Shown here in pieces: positions 16,261 to 24,868 of a stretch of 29,520 bases of DNA (position 1 is its first letter; each line of letters begins with the position of its first letter). The DNA lies in assembly GCA_020026375.1 (NCBI GenBank), contig JAHHQN010000026.1:1-29520 (forward strand). The letters are read 5' to 3'. The notes under the pieces are model-generated. The model was not told the origin of the DNA. It searched no databases and saw only the letters and a program-made list of their open reading frames with translations. This DNA comes from Alistipes sp. (GTDB lineage Bacteria > Bacteroidota > Bacteroidia > Bacteroidales > Rikenellaceae). Both the position numbers and the translations under genes were made by a program.

Positions 16261-16665
16261 TTACTTGGGATTCGTCGCCAGAATCAGTTTATAGTTGTTG
16301 TCCTTGGCCACGTTCATCACCTTGACCACTTCGTCGACGGCCACCTTCTTGTCGCAATGCAACGACACGGTGGCGTCTTTCTGACCGTCGAGACGCTGAC
16401 GGAGCGCACGCTCCACGCCCTCGATGCCGTCGACACGCTCCAGCTCCACATAGTAGAGATACTTCGCACCGTCGGGCTTGATGGAGACGGTGGTCATGGC
16501 CTTGTCCTTGAGCTGGTTGGAGCTTTTGGGCAACATCAGCTTCAGCGCGTTGGGGTTGATGAGGGTGGTGGCGATGAGCAGGAACAACAGCAAAAGGAAC
16601 ATCAGGTCGGTCATCGACGATGCCGAGAATGATTTTTCAACTTTCGATCCGTGTTTGATAGCCAT
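16261..16665 (-). CDS. exbD: ExbD/TolR biopolymer transport protein
   Basis: 134 aa, the normal length. A single N-terminal membrane helix (about 20-37, LMFLLLLFLLIATTL) carries the conserved proton-path aspartate D20 (SMTD). The remainder is a periplasmic ExbD/TolR domain (about 45-134) ending ILATNPK. It lies 4 nt after exbB and is followed by tonB, so the three form one energising complex in the inner membrane. TolR and ExbD cannot be separated by sequence alone; the neighbouring tonB favours ExbD. Confidence 0.94.
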   Translation of the reverse strand: MAIKHGSKVEKSFSASSMTDLMFLLLLFLLIATTLINPNALKLMLPKSSNQLKDKAMTTVSIKPDGAKYLYYVELERVDGIEGVERALRQRLDGQKDATVSLHCDKKVAVDEVVKVMNVAKDNNYKLILATNPK

Positions 16666-16669
16666 AGTC

Positions 16670-17350
16670 CTACTGTTTTTGAACGGGTTGATTGAGGATA
16701 TCCATGAAGGCGATGGAATTGGCTTCCATCTGGAAGACGAGTTTCTCGATGCGTGCCACCAGATAGTTGTAGCCGAAGTAGGCCGGAATACCCACCAGAA
16801 GACCCATGACGGTGGTCACCATCGCCACATACATACCGCTCGAGAGCAGCGCCAGGTCGACGGTACCGCCTGCGGCCGACATGTCCATGAAGGTCTGCAC
16901 CATACCCAGCACCGTTCCCAGGAAGCCGATCATGGGTGCACCGCCGGCGATGGTGGCCAGGAACGGAAGACCGTTCTCGAGTTTCGACACCTCGAGGTTG
17001 GCCACATTCTCGATGGCCGACTGCACGTCGCTCATCGGACGGCCGATACGCACGATACCCTTCTCGACCATGCGTGCGATGGGGGTGTCGGTCTTCTTGC
17101 AGAGGTGGATTGCCACGTTGATTTTACCGTCGGAGATATAGTCGCGAATGCGGTTCATGAAGTTCATGTCCAGCACCGAAGCCTTGCGGATAGCCATGAA
17201 ACGCTCCACAAAAATAAATATGGTCACACCGCCCAATGCCAACAAAGGCCACATGAGCCATCCGCCCTTGGTAAAGAGTGTCCACAATCCCATCTGGGTC
17301 TGTTCGCTTGTGGCTGCTTCAGTGGCAGCCTGCAAAAAAGTCATCATCAT
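16670..17350 (-). CDS. exbB: ExbB/TolQ/MotA-type proton channel protein
   Basis: 226 aa with three membrane helices (about 30-52, 127-150, 168-195) and a long cytoplasmic segment between the first two. Family motifs are present in LPFLATIAGGAPMIGFLGTVLGMV (about 125-148) and in GLLVGIPAYFGYNY. It forms the pentameric channel around ExbD that drives TonB. Three consecutive ATG codons open the frame (17350, 17347, 17344), so the exact start is uncertain. The 88-nt gap to tamB holds CCCGGG-bounded GC-rich sequence but no T-run or TAnnTTTG box, so cotranscription with tamB is possible. Confidence 0.94.
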   Translation of the reverse strand: MMMTFLQAATEAATSEQTQMGLWTLFTKGGWLMWPLLALGGVTIFIFVERFMAIRKASVLDMNFMNRIRDYISDGKINVAIHLCKKTDTPIARMVEKGIVRIGRPMSDVQSAIENVANLEVSKLENGLPFLATIAGGAPMIGFLGTVLGMVQTFMDMSAAGGTVDLALLSSGMYVAMVTTVMGLLVGIPAYFGYNYLVARIEKLVFQMEANSIAFMDILNQPVQKQ

Positions 17351-17438
17351 TGTTCAATTCTTGTTTTTTATTGTTTATCATTCATTTATTGCGTAAGGGA
17401 TATTTTCCCGGGAGAGACAGCCGCCCCGCCCCGGGTCG

Positions 17439-20400
17439 TCATTTGGGGTCGTCGACAAACTCCACCCCCTGCATCGAAGGCACTGCCGACGGCCGGTCGT
17501 CGGGCGTGGGGCGCATCTCGCGGGCGCGGCGCAGCGAGTCGGCCTCCAGGCGCTGCTGCTCCTCCTCACGGCGGAGTTCGGCCTTCCGACGGCGGCGTTC
17601 CTCACGACGCTGCTTGCGCTGCTTGTTGGTGAAGCGGTCGCGGATACGCTGGCGCAGGTCGCGGAAGTTGTTGAAGTCCTCCTTGTAGTAGATGCCTATG
17701 CCGGTCTCCTGCAGACCCTGGTTTTCGTCGAAACGGTCGATGGTCTGGGTGAAGGCCTTGAGTCGCAATGCTCCGGCGCGGTCGATGTGGTAGGTGACAT
17801 AGGCCTCGCCCATAAAGTTCGACATCGAGCTGTTGACCGCCTGCTTGTTGTCGATGAGGTAGTTGCCCTCCACCTCAACGAACAGACGGTTGTTAATCAG
17901 ACTCTTCGACAGTCCGAAATCGACCTCATCGCTGGTCAGTTCTGATTTGGGACGATAGCGAATCACCAGATTGTAGTCGCTGGTCGACAGCCAGTTGCTG
18001 AGCTGGTTGGAGAGGAATTCCAGACCTGTGGCGGCCGACACCGACGCACCGATATTGGTGGCGGCGGCATTGTTCTCGGCCAGGAAGCTGTTGAACAGCA
18101 GCAGGTAGAGGAACTGCATGTCGACCGATTCGGGGGTACTCAGCGCATTGGCAATGAGGGTCTGGGTCTCGGGGTCGGTGCCCGGCACTCTCACATCGAA
18201 GGTGATGGCCGGCTTCGAGAGACGGTCGCCCAGATGTATGACACACTCCACGGGGGTCGAGCGGTCAGAAGCCATGTTGTCGGCCGTACCTTGCAGGAGA
18301 GGCTGCAACGATGCCTTGAGTTTGTAGACGGCATTGATGTTGAGCATGGCGTCCATCGGCGAACCCGTCCACTGAATCGACGAGCCGTTGTCGATGGTAA
18401 ATTTCTTGTTGATGATGTTCTGCAGGGTGAAGATGTAGCTACCCTCCGAAATCACATAGTCGCCGTACATCTCAAAGATGTTCGACTTGGGGTTGATGAG
18501 CAGGTTCAGCGTACCCTCGCCGCGCGCCTTGATGGCATCGCCCGACACGCTCAACTCCACATCGACATTGGGTTTGACGTCGAGTGCCAGCGAGATGTTC
18601 ATCTGGCTGCTGGCCGCGTTCTTCTTCTTGTTGCGACGTTCGAACATGATTTTCTTGCGCGTCACGTCGTCCAGCGAATCGAGGTCGCTCTTCTCGCGGA
18701 AGACCACGAAGTCGGCATACGAAATGTTCGACTTGCTCGACAGGGGCATCGAGAACGACGAATTGTCGTCGGTCGAGGCGGCGATGTCCATGCTCACGTC
18801 GCCCTTCTCGCCGCGGATACGCGCCACGCCCGAGGCATACATGTGGCCGAAGAAAAAGTCGTTCTGCTCGGCGGTGGTGTTCAGCACCAGCATTCGGTCG
18901 GGACGCACGATGAGGTCGTAGGAGATGTTCGACAGGTGCTGGAGATTGAGGTCGATATCCAGACGTCCGCGGTTGCCCTCCATGTCGTAGATGGTCACAT
19001 TCTTGCTGTGGAAGCGGTTGTTGTCGACATAGAGTTTGGCGCGCGGCGAACGGTAGGTCACATTGGTGAAGTCGACCGTGGTGGAGAGGTCGGTCACGTT
19101 GATTTCGCCCGTGAGGTCGGCCTCGCGGCGTTTGCCCTGCAACACCAGATCGGCCGACGAGGTACCCGAGGTGGAGGAGATGACGCCCGAGAGAATGGGG
19201 TCGAGCAGTCCCATGTCGAGGCTGTCGACCTTCAGCCGCGCGTAGTAGCGCATGGTGGCCGGCGCGAAGAAACCGCGCAGCACCGTGTCGCGTTTGGCCA
19301 GTGTGGAGACCGTCACTCCGGCCCTGTTGCGCGAGAAGTCCCACTTCGAGGTCAGACGCAGGTCGGGGATACCGATGTCGTTGACCTCCAGACTGTCGAT
19401 GACGATATCGGCCGTGAACTCGCCATTGTGCAGCACCGACTTCATGGTGGCGTTACCGTTGCTGCGGCCGTCGATGAAGTAGCCCATGCTTTCGGCAATC
19501 TGGGTGAAGGGCGAGAGGTTGAAGTTGCGCAGGCGCAGGGTCACCGAGTCGTCACGGCTGCGCGAGGCCACACCGTTGAGCAGCAAATCCTGCTCGTTGT
19601 TCATCACATAGAAGCGGTCGATTTCTATACGCGAGGTGTCGAGCAGTATCTTGTTGGCGAAAATCTGCCAGGCCTTGTCACCGCGCTTGAGGTGCGAGGG
19701 GAGGATACGAAGGTCGACGACGCGGCCGTTGGGTCCGTTCTCGTCGAGAATGCCAGCACGCAGTCCCAGAAGACCCGACAGACGACGTGTCGTGTCGTCG
19801 AAGCCGGCCGAAATCTGCACCAGTCCCTGCTTTGCACCACCCATGATGGAGAGTTGCGGCAGGTGGACGAGTCCGGCGTAGAAATCCTCGGCCGAGAGGT
19901 AGGTGACCAGCGAGTCGGAGCGGTTCGAGGCGTTGATGTTCAGACGTGTGGCCAGGAACTTGTCGCGCTCGACATACTCCGAGCTGACCTTCAGCGAGAG
20001 CTGGTCGCTCGAGGGGTTGAACAGCAGTTTGAGCGACGAGCCGTCGGCAATCTGCAATCCGGCCGAGAGAGCGTCGGCCAGAGGGTTGATATGGCGGATT
20101 TTCACCGAGAGCAGCGAGTAGCTGTCCGCCACGGCCGACTTCGACAGCTCCTCCTCCGACTTGATGTCCTCCTCGTGCCCCAGCAGCGGCAGGTATTTCA
20201 GCGCGCTCTGCTTGAGGTATTCGAACACCTTGTGATAGCTGGTCTTCGAGCGGAAGGTGGCATCGGCAAAGTCGGAACGCAGCTCCACGAATTTGCTGTT
20301 GTGGGAGTTCTCGCCGCGCACGGTCACATTGGCCGTCTTCAACTGTTTGTCATTATATAGGTAGTCGACGTCGGTGATGCGGATTTCGCCGTTCAGATCG

Positions 20401-22079
20401 TCGAGCGAGCGGCCGCTGGCCTTGGCCCTCACCTTGGCCGCCAGCACAGACACCGAGTCGCGCGGATTGATGTTCAGTGCAACAAAGTCGGCCTTGTGGA
20501 GGTCGAGGACGAAGTCGTAGTCGGGAATCGAGTCATTGAGGTCGACGATACCCCTGAAATCGAAGTTCAGGCTCTTGTCGCGTGCCGTGATGCGGCCGTC
20601 GAAGCCCTTGTTGTGGAGGCGGCCGTCGAGGGTCAGCGAGTCGCACTCATAGCCCTTGAAGTCGAGGTGGGCGATGCTGCCCCTCACATTGGCATCGGTG
20701 TACTCCTTGCCCACCACACCGTCGATGTAACCCGACAGAGTGACCTTGCCCAGCAGTTTCTGCTGGCCGAGCATCTCGCCGATGCGGAAGTTCTGTGCCG
20801 CCACACCGCCGCGCAGCGAGCTGCTGTTGTTGTCGATGGGTTTCATCAGCAGGTTGCAGGTCACCTGTCCCACCTTGGTGGTGGCGTTGAGATTCATGTC
20901 GAACGACGAGAGACGGCCCTTGAAACGCGCCGCCACGTCGATGTCGCCGGCATTGTTGAGCAGGCGCACCAGATTGTCGGAAAGCCCCTTGCGGGCGATG
21001 CTCTTCATCAGCACATCGGCCCCCTCGGCCGAGGAGGTCAGACGGCGCACGTCGAGGTCGAAGTAGGTGTTTCGGATATCGGGCAGACCTCTCATCTGCA
21101 TGCTGCCCACCAGCGAGGTCGACTCGTTGACCGTCAGATTGCGGATATTGCCCTTGAAGTTCGACACATAGCCCTCCACGCTGAGGTTGGCACGGCTGAA
21201 GACCGTGTGCCACTCCTTCATCTTGGGCGAGAAGTAAGCGATGTCGTCGGTCGAGAGGGTGCCGTTCTTCATCTCGCCGGCCATGCGCACCTCGTCGACG
21301 AAGTATTTGTACTGCGCCCAGCTGTCACCCGACAGGGCAATGTAGGGCAGTGTGATTTTGGAGTTGGGGGTCACCAGCTGCGCCTGCTCGAAACCGATGC
21401 AGCCGTTGGCCAGATAGAACGAGCCGGAGAGGTCGGTCAAATCGAAACCGCTCTTCTCGCGTGCCGAGAAGTGGCGGATATCGGCCGAGATGGACTGCCC
21501 CTCGATGTTGAAGTTCGACACTCCGGCCGAACGGATAAGGATATCCATGTCGCCGTAGTCGACACCGTATTCGGGGTTGCGGTGTTCCAGACGCTCGATA
21601 CGCAGGCGCATGTTCTCGACCTCGAGATCGCCGATGGTCATTTTGAAGTTGCCCTTCTTCTTGCGCTTGGGGTTCGACATGCGGTTGACAATCTGCTTGA
21701 TGTTCATCTCGCCCGAGGGGGTCTCCTTCAGATAGAGTTTGGCGTCCTTCACGTCGCTCACCTCGAAGACCAGCCCTTCGCCTCGGAAGCCCACATCGGA
21801 CAACAGGGCGGTGGCATGCCCCACATAGAGGAGCGTGTCACGCTGGTAGTCCTCGACGTAGAACCCGTCGAGTTTCACCCGGTTGAAAAGACCTATGTCG
21901 ACCCTGCGGATACTCACTGTCGTCTCCAGTGCATGCGATATGATGGCGGTGGCACGGTGTACCACAAAATTCTGGACACCCGGTATATCGAGCAGCAAAG
22001 AGAGCAAAACAGGAAGAATTATCAGCAACAAAACGATTGCCGATAGCAGTTTTCCTATTATTTTTATAACTTTGCGCAT
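17439..22079 (-). CDS. tamB: TamB-like translocation/assembly module protein
   Basis: 1546 aa from the ATG at 22079, the largest gene here. An N-terminal membrane anchor (about 5-28, IGKLLSAIVLLLIILPVLLS) is followed by a very long beta-rich AsmA/TamB-type repeat region. The C-terminal TamB (DUF490) domain spans roughly the last 450 residues (GEGTLNLLINPKSNIFEMYG, TPVECVIHLGDRLSKPAITF). The tail is strikingly basic and acidic (last ~75 residues, KQRREERRRRKAELRREEEQ). TamB proteins bridge inner and outer membrane and are implicated in outer-membrane protein insertion or lipid transport. It has a -7 box TAAATTTG (22107-22100) and is divergent from tsaD. exbB, exbD and tonB follow on the same strand. 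Confidence 0.9.
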   Translation of the reverse strand: MRKVIKIIGKLLSAIVLLLIILPVLLSLLLDIPGVQNFVVHRATAIISHALETTVSIRRVDIGLFNRVKLDGFYVEDYQRDTLLYVGHATALLSDVGFRGEGLVFEVSDVKDAKLYLKETPSGEMNIKQIVNRMSNPKRKKKGNFKMTIGDLEVENMRLRIERLEHRNPEYGVDYGDMDILIRSAGVSNFNIEGQSISADIRHFSAREKSGFDLTDLSGSFYLANGCIGFEQAQLVTPNSKITLPYIALSGDSWAQYKYFVDEVRMAGEMKNGTLSTDDIAYFSPKMKEWHTVFSRANLSVEGYVSNFKGNIRNLTVNESTSLVGSMQMRGLPDIRNTYFDLDVRRLTSSAEGADVLMKSIARKGLSDNLVRLLNNAGDIDVAARFKGRLSSFDMNLNATTKVGQVTCNLLMKPIDNNSSSLRGGVAAQNFRIGEMLGQQKLLGKVTLSGYIDGVVGKEYTDANVRGSIAHLDFKGYECDSLTLDGRLHNKGFDGRITARDKSLNFDFRGIVDLNDSIPDYDFVLDLHKADFVALNINPRDSVSVLAAKVRAKASGRSLDDLNGEIRITDVDYLYNDKQLKTANVTVRGENSHNSKFVELRSDFADATFRSKTSYHKVFEYLKQSALKYLPLLGHEEDIKSEEELSKSAVADSYSLLSVKIRHINPLADALSAGLQIADGSSLKLLFNPSSDQLSLKVSSEYVERDKFLATRLNINASNRSDSLVTYLSAEDFYAGLVHLPQLSIMGGAKQGLVQISAGFDDTTRRLSGLLGLRAGILDENGPNGRVVDLRILPSHLKRGDKAWQIFANKILLDTSRIEIDRFYVMNNEQDLLLNGVASRSRDDSVTLRLRNFNLSPFTQIAESMGYFIDGRSNGNATMKSVLHNGEFTADIVIDSLEVNDIGIPDLRLTSKWDFSRNRAGVTVSTLAKRDTVLRGFFAPATMRYYARLKVDSLDMGLLDPILSGVISSTSGTSSADLVLQGKRREADLTGEINVTDLSTTVDFTNVTYRSPRAKLYVDNNRFHSKNVTIYDMEGNRGRLDIDLNLQHLSNISYDLIVRPDRMLVLNTTAEQNDFFFGHMYASGVARIRGEKGDVSMDIAASTDDNSSFSMPLSSKSNISYADFVVFREKSDLDSLDDVTRKKIMFERRNKKKNAASSQMNISLALDVKPNVDVELSVSGDAIKARGEGTLNLLINPKSNIFEMYGDYVISEGSYIFTLQNIINKKFTIDNGSSIQWTGSPMDAMLNINAVYKLKASLQPLLQGTADNMASDRSTPVECVIHLGDRLSKPAITFDVRVPGTDPETQTLIANALSTPESVDMQFLYLLLFNSFLAENNAAATNIGASVSAATGLEFLSNQLSNWLSTSDYNLVIRYRPKSELTSDEVDFGLSKSLINNRLFVEVEGNYLIDNKQAVNSSMSNFMGEAYVTYHIDRAGALRLKAFTQTIDRFDENQGLQETGIGIYYKEDFNNFRDLRQRIRDRFTNKQRKQRREERRRRKAELRREEEQQRLEADSLRRAREMRPTPDDRPSAVPSMQGVEFVDDPK

Positions 22080-22099
22080 TATAATCACATTGTAATCTG

Positions 22100-22107
22100 C
22101 AAATTTA
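22100..22107 (-). promoter_or_regulatory. -7 box TAAATTTG of tamB
   Basis: Exact TAnnTTTG match on the minus strand, 20 nt before the ATG at 22079. It partly overlaps the inverted repeat at 22105-22122. Confidence 0.55.
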
Positions 22108-22122
22108 ACTAAATATAGTTAA
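22105..22122. repeat. Palindrome between divergent tamB and tsaD
   Basis: TTAACTA-AATA-TAGTTAA, 7-bp perfect arms. It overlaps the first bases of the tamB -7 box and lies 18 nt before the tsaD ATG. It could be an operator, or chance in AT-rich intergenic DNA. Confidence 0.4.
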
Positions 22123-22139
22123 AAAACGAACAAAACCCT

Positions 22140-23162
22140 ATGGATATTACAATACTCGGTATCGAATCTTCGTGCGACGATACATCGGCCGCCGTCTTAC
22201 GAAACAATGTATTGCTCTCGAACGCAATCGCTTCACAGGCCGTACACATCAAATACGGAGGTGTGATTCCCGAACTGGCATCACGCGCCCACCAGCAGAA
22301 CATCATTCCCGTGGTCGACACCGCCCTCAAGGAGGCCGGCGTCTCGATCGAGGACATCGACGCCATCGCCTTCACACGCGGTCCCGGTCTGCTGGGTTCG
22401 CTGCTTGTGGGTGTGTCGTTCACCAAGGGTCTGGCCATCTCCAACAATATCCCGATGGTGGAGGTCAACCACCTCCACGGCCATATCCTCTCCCACTTCA
22501 TCGACACCCCCGAGAAGGAGCTGCCCCACCCCGATTTCCCGTTCCTGTGTCTGCTGGTCAGCGGCGGACACACCCAAATCGTGAGGGTCGACTCGCCCCT
22601 CGAGATGGAAATCATCGGCACCACGATTGACGACGCTGCAGGTGAAGCCTTCGATAAGTGTGCCAAAGTGATGGGACTGCCCTATCCCGGCGGCCCGGTC
22701 ATCGACAAACTGGCCAAGGAGGGCAACCGCGAGGCCTTCCACTTCTCGAAACCCCACATCAGCGACCTCGACTACTCGTTCTCGGGTCTGAAGACCTCGT
22801 TCCTCTACACCCTGCGCGACATGGTGAAGGACGACCCCGATTTCGTGGAGAAGAACAAGGCCGACCTCTGCGCCTCGCTGCAGCACACCATCGTCGATAT
22901 CCTGCTCAACAAGCTGGTCAAGGCCTCGAAGCAGACCGGTATCCGCGACATCGCCATCGCCGGCGGCGTATCGGCCAACTCGGGTCTGCGCAACGGCATC
23001 GTCGAGGAGGGCAAGAAGCGCGGCTGGAGAACCTTCCTGCCCGAATTCAAGTTCACGACCGACAACGCCGCCATGATTGCCATGGCCGGCTACTACCACT
23101 ACAAGAACGGCGAGTTCTCGTCGCTCGACGTGTCGCCCGAGGCTCGTCTGGGCGACCTCTAA
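22140..23162 (+). CDS. tsaD: tRNA N6-adenosine threonylcarbamoyltransferase TsaD
   Basis: 340 aa, the usual size. Together with TsaB and TsaE it transfers the threonylcarbamoyl group to A37 of ANN-decoding tRNAs (cytoplasm). It opens with LGIESSCDDTS (6-16), has the metal-binding histidines H111 and H115 in NHLHGH, the SGGHTQ segment, and a late GGVSANSGLRNG nucleotide-binding motif. It is essential in most bacteria. It is monocistronic between tamB (divergent) and a bidirectional terminator; no clear TAnnTTTG box is visible in the 60-nt gap on this strand. Confidence 0.98.
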   Translation: MDITILGIESSCDDTSAAVLRNNVLLSNAIASQAVHIKYGGVIPELASRAHQQNIIPVVDTALKEAGVSIEDIDAIAFTRGPGLLGSLLVGVSFTKGLAISNNIPMVEVNHLHGHILSHFIDTPEKELPHPDFPFLCLLVSGGHTQIVRVDSPLEMEIIGTTIDDAAGEAFDKCAKVMGLPYPGGPVIDKLAKEGNREAFHFSKPHISDLDYSFSGLKTSFLYTLRDMVKDDPDFVEKNKADLCASLQHTIVDILLNKLVKASKQTGIRDIAIAGGVSANSGLRNGIVEEGKKRGWRTFLPEFKFTTDNAAMIAMAGYYHYKNGEFSSLDVSPEARLGDL

Positions 23163-23184
23163 ACAACTCGTCCTCAAAGCCATA

Positions 23185-23219
23185 AAAAGGAGGGTCTCCG
23201 CTGTGGAGACCCTCCTTTT
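23185..23219. terminator. Bidirectional terminator between tsaD and pabA
   Basis: A perfect 15-bp stem (GGAGGGTCTCC core, 23185-23199 with 23205-23219) and a 5-nt loop, with A-run and T-run ends. It serves both convergent genes. Confidence 0.92.
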
Positions 23220-23262
23220 ATGATGATATGCCTTCCTCTTCAGAGGAGGGGCATGTTCCGAC

Positions 23263-23841
23263 CTACAACTCCTCGAGCCAGTTGTCGATAATCTGCCGTC
23301 CGCAATCGGTAATCACCGACTCGGGGTGGAACTGCACGCCGTGGAGCGGCAGCGACTCGTGGTAGAAGGCCATGATGTTGCCCTGCTCGTCCCACGCGCT
23401 GACCTTCAGCTCTGCCGGCAGTGATTCGGGGTCGACCACCCACGAGTGGTAGCGGCCGACGGTCGCCTGCTCCACCCCTCTGAACAGCGGGTCGGCAGCA
23501 TCGGTAATGCGTAGCGGCGAGGCATGGCCGTGCAACGGGGCTTCCATCTGCCGCAGCCGCGCACCGAAGGCCTCGGCCAGCGCCTGATGCCCCAGACAGA
23601 TGCCCAGTACGGGTTTGCGCCGACGGACGATTTCGTCAATCATCGCCATCAGACGGTGGGCCTCACGCGGAATGCCCGGACCGGGCGAGAGCAGCACACC
23701 GTCGCAACGGCGGATATCCTCCTCACACACACAGTCGTTGAACACCACATCGATCAGCGGCAGGAAGCTGCTCTCTCGCAGCAACTGCACGGCATTGTAG
23801 ACGAACGAATCGTAATTGTTGATGACCAAAACATTTTTCAT
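23263..23841 (-). CDS. pabA: Glutamine amidotransferase subunit PabA (aminodeoxychorismate synthase component II)
   Basis: 192 aa class I glutamine amidotransferase. It opens with NNYDSFVYN (8-16) and has SPGPGIP (52-58) and the nucleophile C82 in GICLGHQ. H172 and E174 in QFHPES complete the catalytic triad. TrpG and PabA are close homologues. The divergent pabB-pabC pair makes PabA the better call: it supplies ammonia for aminodeoxychorismate on the way to p-aminobenzoate and folate. Dual use for tryptophan synthesis is possible. The -7 box TAAATTTG (23854-23847) ends only 5 nt before the ATG, so the transcript is probably leaderless or nearly so. Confidence 0.92.
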   Translation of the reverse strand: MKNVLVINNYDSFVYNAVQLLRESSFLPLIDVVFNDCVCEEDIRRCDGVLLSPGPGIPREAHRLMAMIDEIVRRRKPVLGICLGHQALAEAFGARLRQMEAPLHGHASPLRITDAADPLFRGVEQATVGRYHSWVVDPESLPAELKVSAWDEQGNIMAFYHESLPLHGVQFHPESVITDCGRQIIDNWLEEL

Positions 23842-23846
23842 GATGA

Positions 23847-23854
23847 CAAATTTA
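23847..23854 (-). promoter_or_regulatory. -7 box TAAATTTG of pabA
   Basis: Exact TAnnTTTG match whose last base is 5 nt upstream of the ATG. It lies back to back with the pabB box at 23866-23873. Confidence 0.55.
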
Positions 23855-23865
23855 ACCTTTTTTTG

Positions 23866-23873
23866 TACCTTTG
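23866..23873 (+). promoter_or_regulatory. -7 box TACCTTTG of pabB-pabC
   Basis: Exact TAnnTTTG match, 20 nt before the pabB ATG. The divergent pabA box is 11 nt away on the other strand, so the two polymerase footprints would overlap. Confidence 0.6.
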
Positions 23874-23893
23874 GTTAGCAAAAGCGAAAAAAA

Positions 23894-24868
23894 ATGGAGG
23901 CACAGCAAGTACGCGAACACATCAACCGTGCGGCACGCCGCGGCGAACCCTTCCTCTTCGGAGTCGACTACGAGCTTCGGGAGGGCTTCTTCGTGGCCGC
24001 ACCCCTCGACACCACCGACCTGCTTTTCAAGGTCGGGGAGGTGACCAACGCCCCCGCGAAGAGCTACCCCTCCGACCGCCGGCCCCACCTCACCGTCACC
24101 CACAGCGACCGCGAGGAGTACCTGCGCAGCTTCGGGCTGCTGCGCCGGGGACTGCTGCGCGGCGACAGTTTCCTGGCCAACCTCACCCGGCGCACCCCCG
24201 TCACCACCAACTGCTCGCTGGAGGAGATTTTCTACCGCAGCACCTCCCGCTACAAGCTGCTCCTGCCCCACCGGCTGGTCTGCTTCTCGCCCGAAAGCTT
24301 CGTGCGCATCATCGGCGGACGCATACACTCCTACCCCATGAAAGGCACCATCGACGCCACACTGCCCCATGCCGAGGCCACACTCATGGCCGACTACAAG
24401 GAGCTGTGCGAACACTACACCATCGTCGACCTCATACGCAACGACCTGAACATGGTGGCCCGCGACGTGCGCGTCGACCGCTTCCGCTACGTCGACCGTC
24501 TGAAGACCCTGCGGGGCGAAATCCTCCAGACCAGCTCCGACATTTCGGGTGTGCTGCCCGAGGGGTGGCAGTCGCAACTGGGCGACCTGCTCTTCCGTCT
24601 TCTGCCGGCCGGCTCGATATCGGGTGCGCCCAAGCCCTCGACCCTGCGGCTCATCAGAGCGGCCGAGGGCGACTCACGCGGCTACTACACGGGCATCTTC
24701 GGCTACTTCGACGGCCGCGACCTCGACAGTGCGGTGATGATTCGCTACATCGAGCGCGATGCCGACGGACAGCTCTTCTTCCGCAGCGGCGGCGGTGTGA
24801 CCATTCACAGCGACGCGGAGGCCGAGTACGACGAAATCCTCACCAAAATCTACCTGCCCATTCCATGA
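23894..24868 (+). CDS. pabB: Aminodeoxychorismate synthase component I, PabB (short form)
   Basis: 324 aa, chorismate-binding fold. It combines chorismate with ammonia from PabA to give 4-amino-4-deoxychorismate. Visible motifs are YPMKGTIDA (147-155, with K150 in the PIKGT position of the ADC-synthase type), DLIRNDLNMVA, SGAPKPSTL and GYYTGIFGYFDGRDLDSAV. It is shorter than the about 450 aa of Escherichia coli PabB, mainly at the N terminus, where only a reduced region precedes the catalytic domain; short forms are common in Bacteroidetes. The stop overlaps the start of pabC (ATGA, 24865-24868), giving translational coupling. Confidence 0.93.
   Translation: MEAQQVREHINRAARRGEPFLFGVDYELREGFFVAAPLDTTDLLFKVGEVTNAPAKSYPSDRRPHLTVTHSDREEYLRSFGLLRRGLLRGDSFLANLTRRTPVTTNCSLEEIFYRSTSRYKLLLPHRLVCFSPESFVRIIGGRIHSYPMKGTIDATLPHAEATLMADYKELCEHYTIVDLIRNDLNMVARDVRVDRFRYVDRLKTLRGEILQTSSDISGVLPEGWQSQLGDLLFRLLPAGSISGAPKPSTLRLIRAAEGDSRGYYTGIFGYFDGRDLDSAVMIRYIERDADGQLFFRSGGGVTIHSDAEAEYDEILTKIYLPIP

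Noticed and set aside
17407..17435. CCCGGG-bounded GC-rich hairpin between tamB and exbB as a terminator
   Set aside because: Both arms are self-palindromic and followed by A-rich, not T-rich, sequence on the minus strand, so there is no good evidence of termination.
18234..22046. Two long plus-strand open frames (708 and 516 codons) opposite tamB
   Set aside because: They mirror the tamB reading frame; their translation is Val/His/Glu/Gln-rich without domains.
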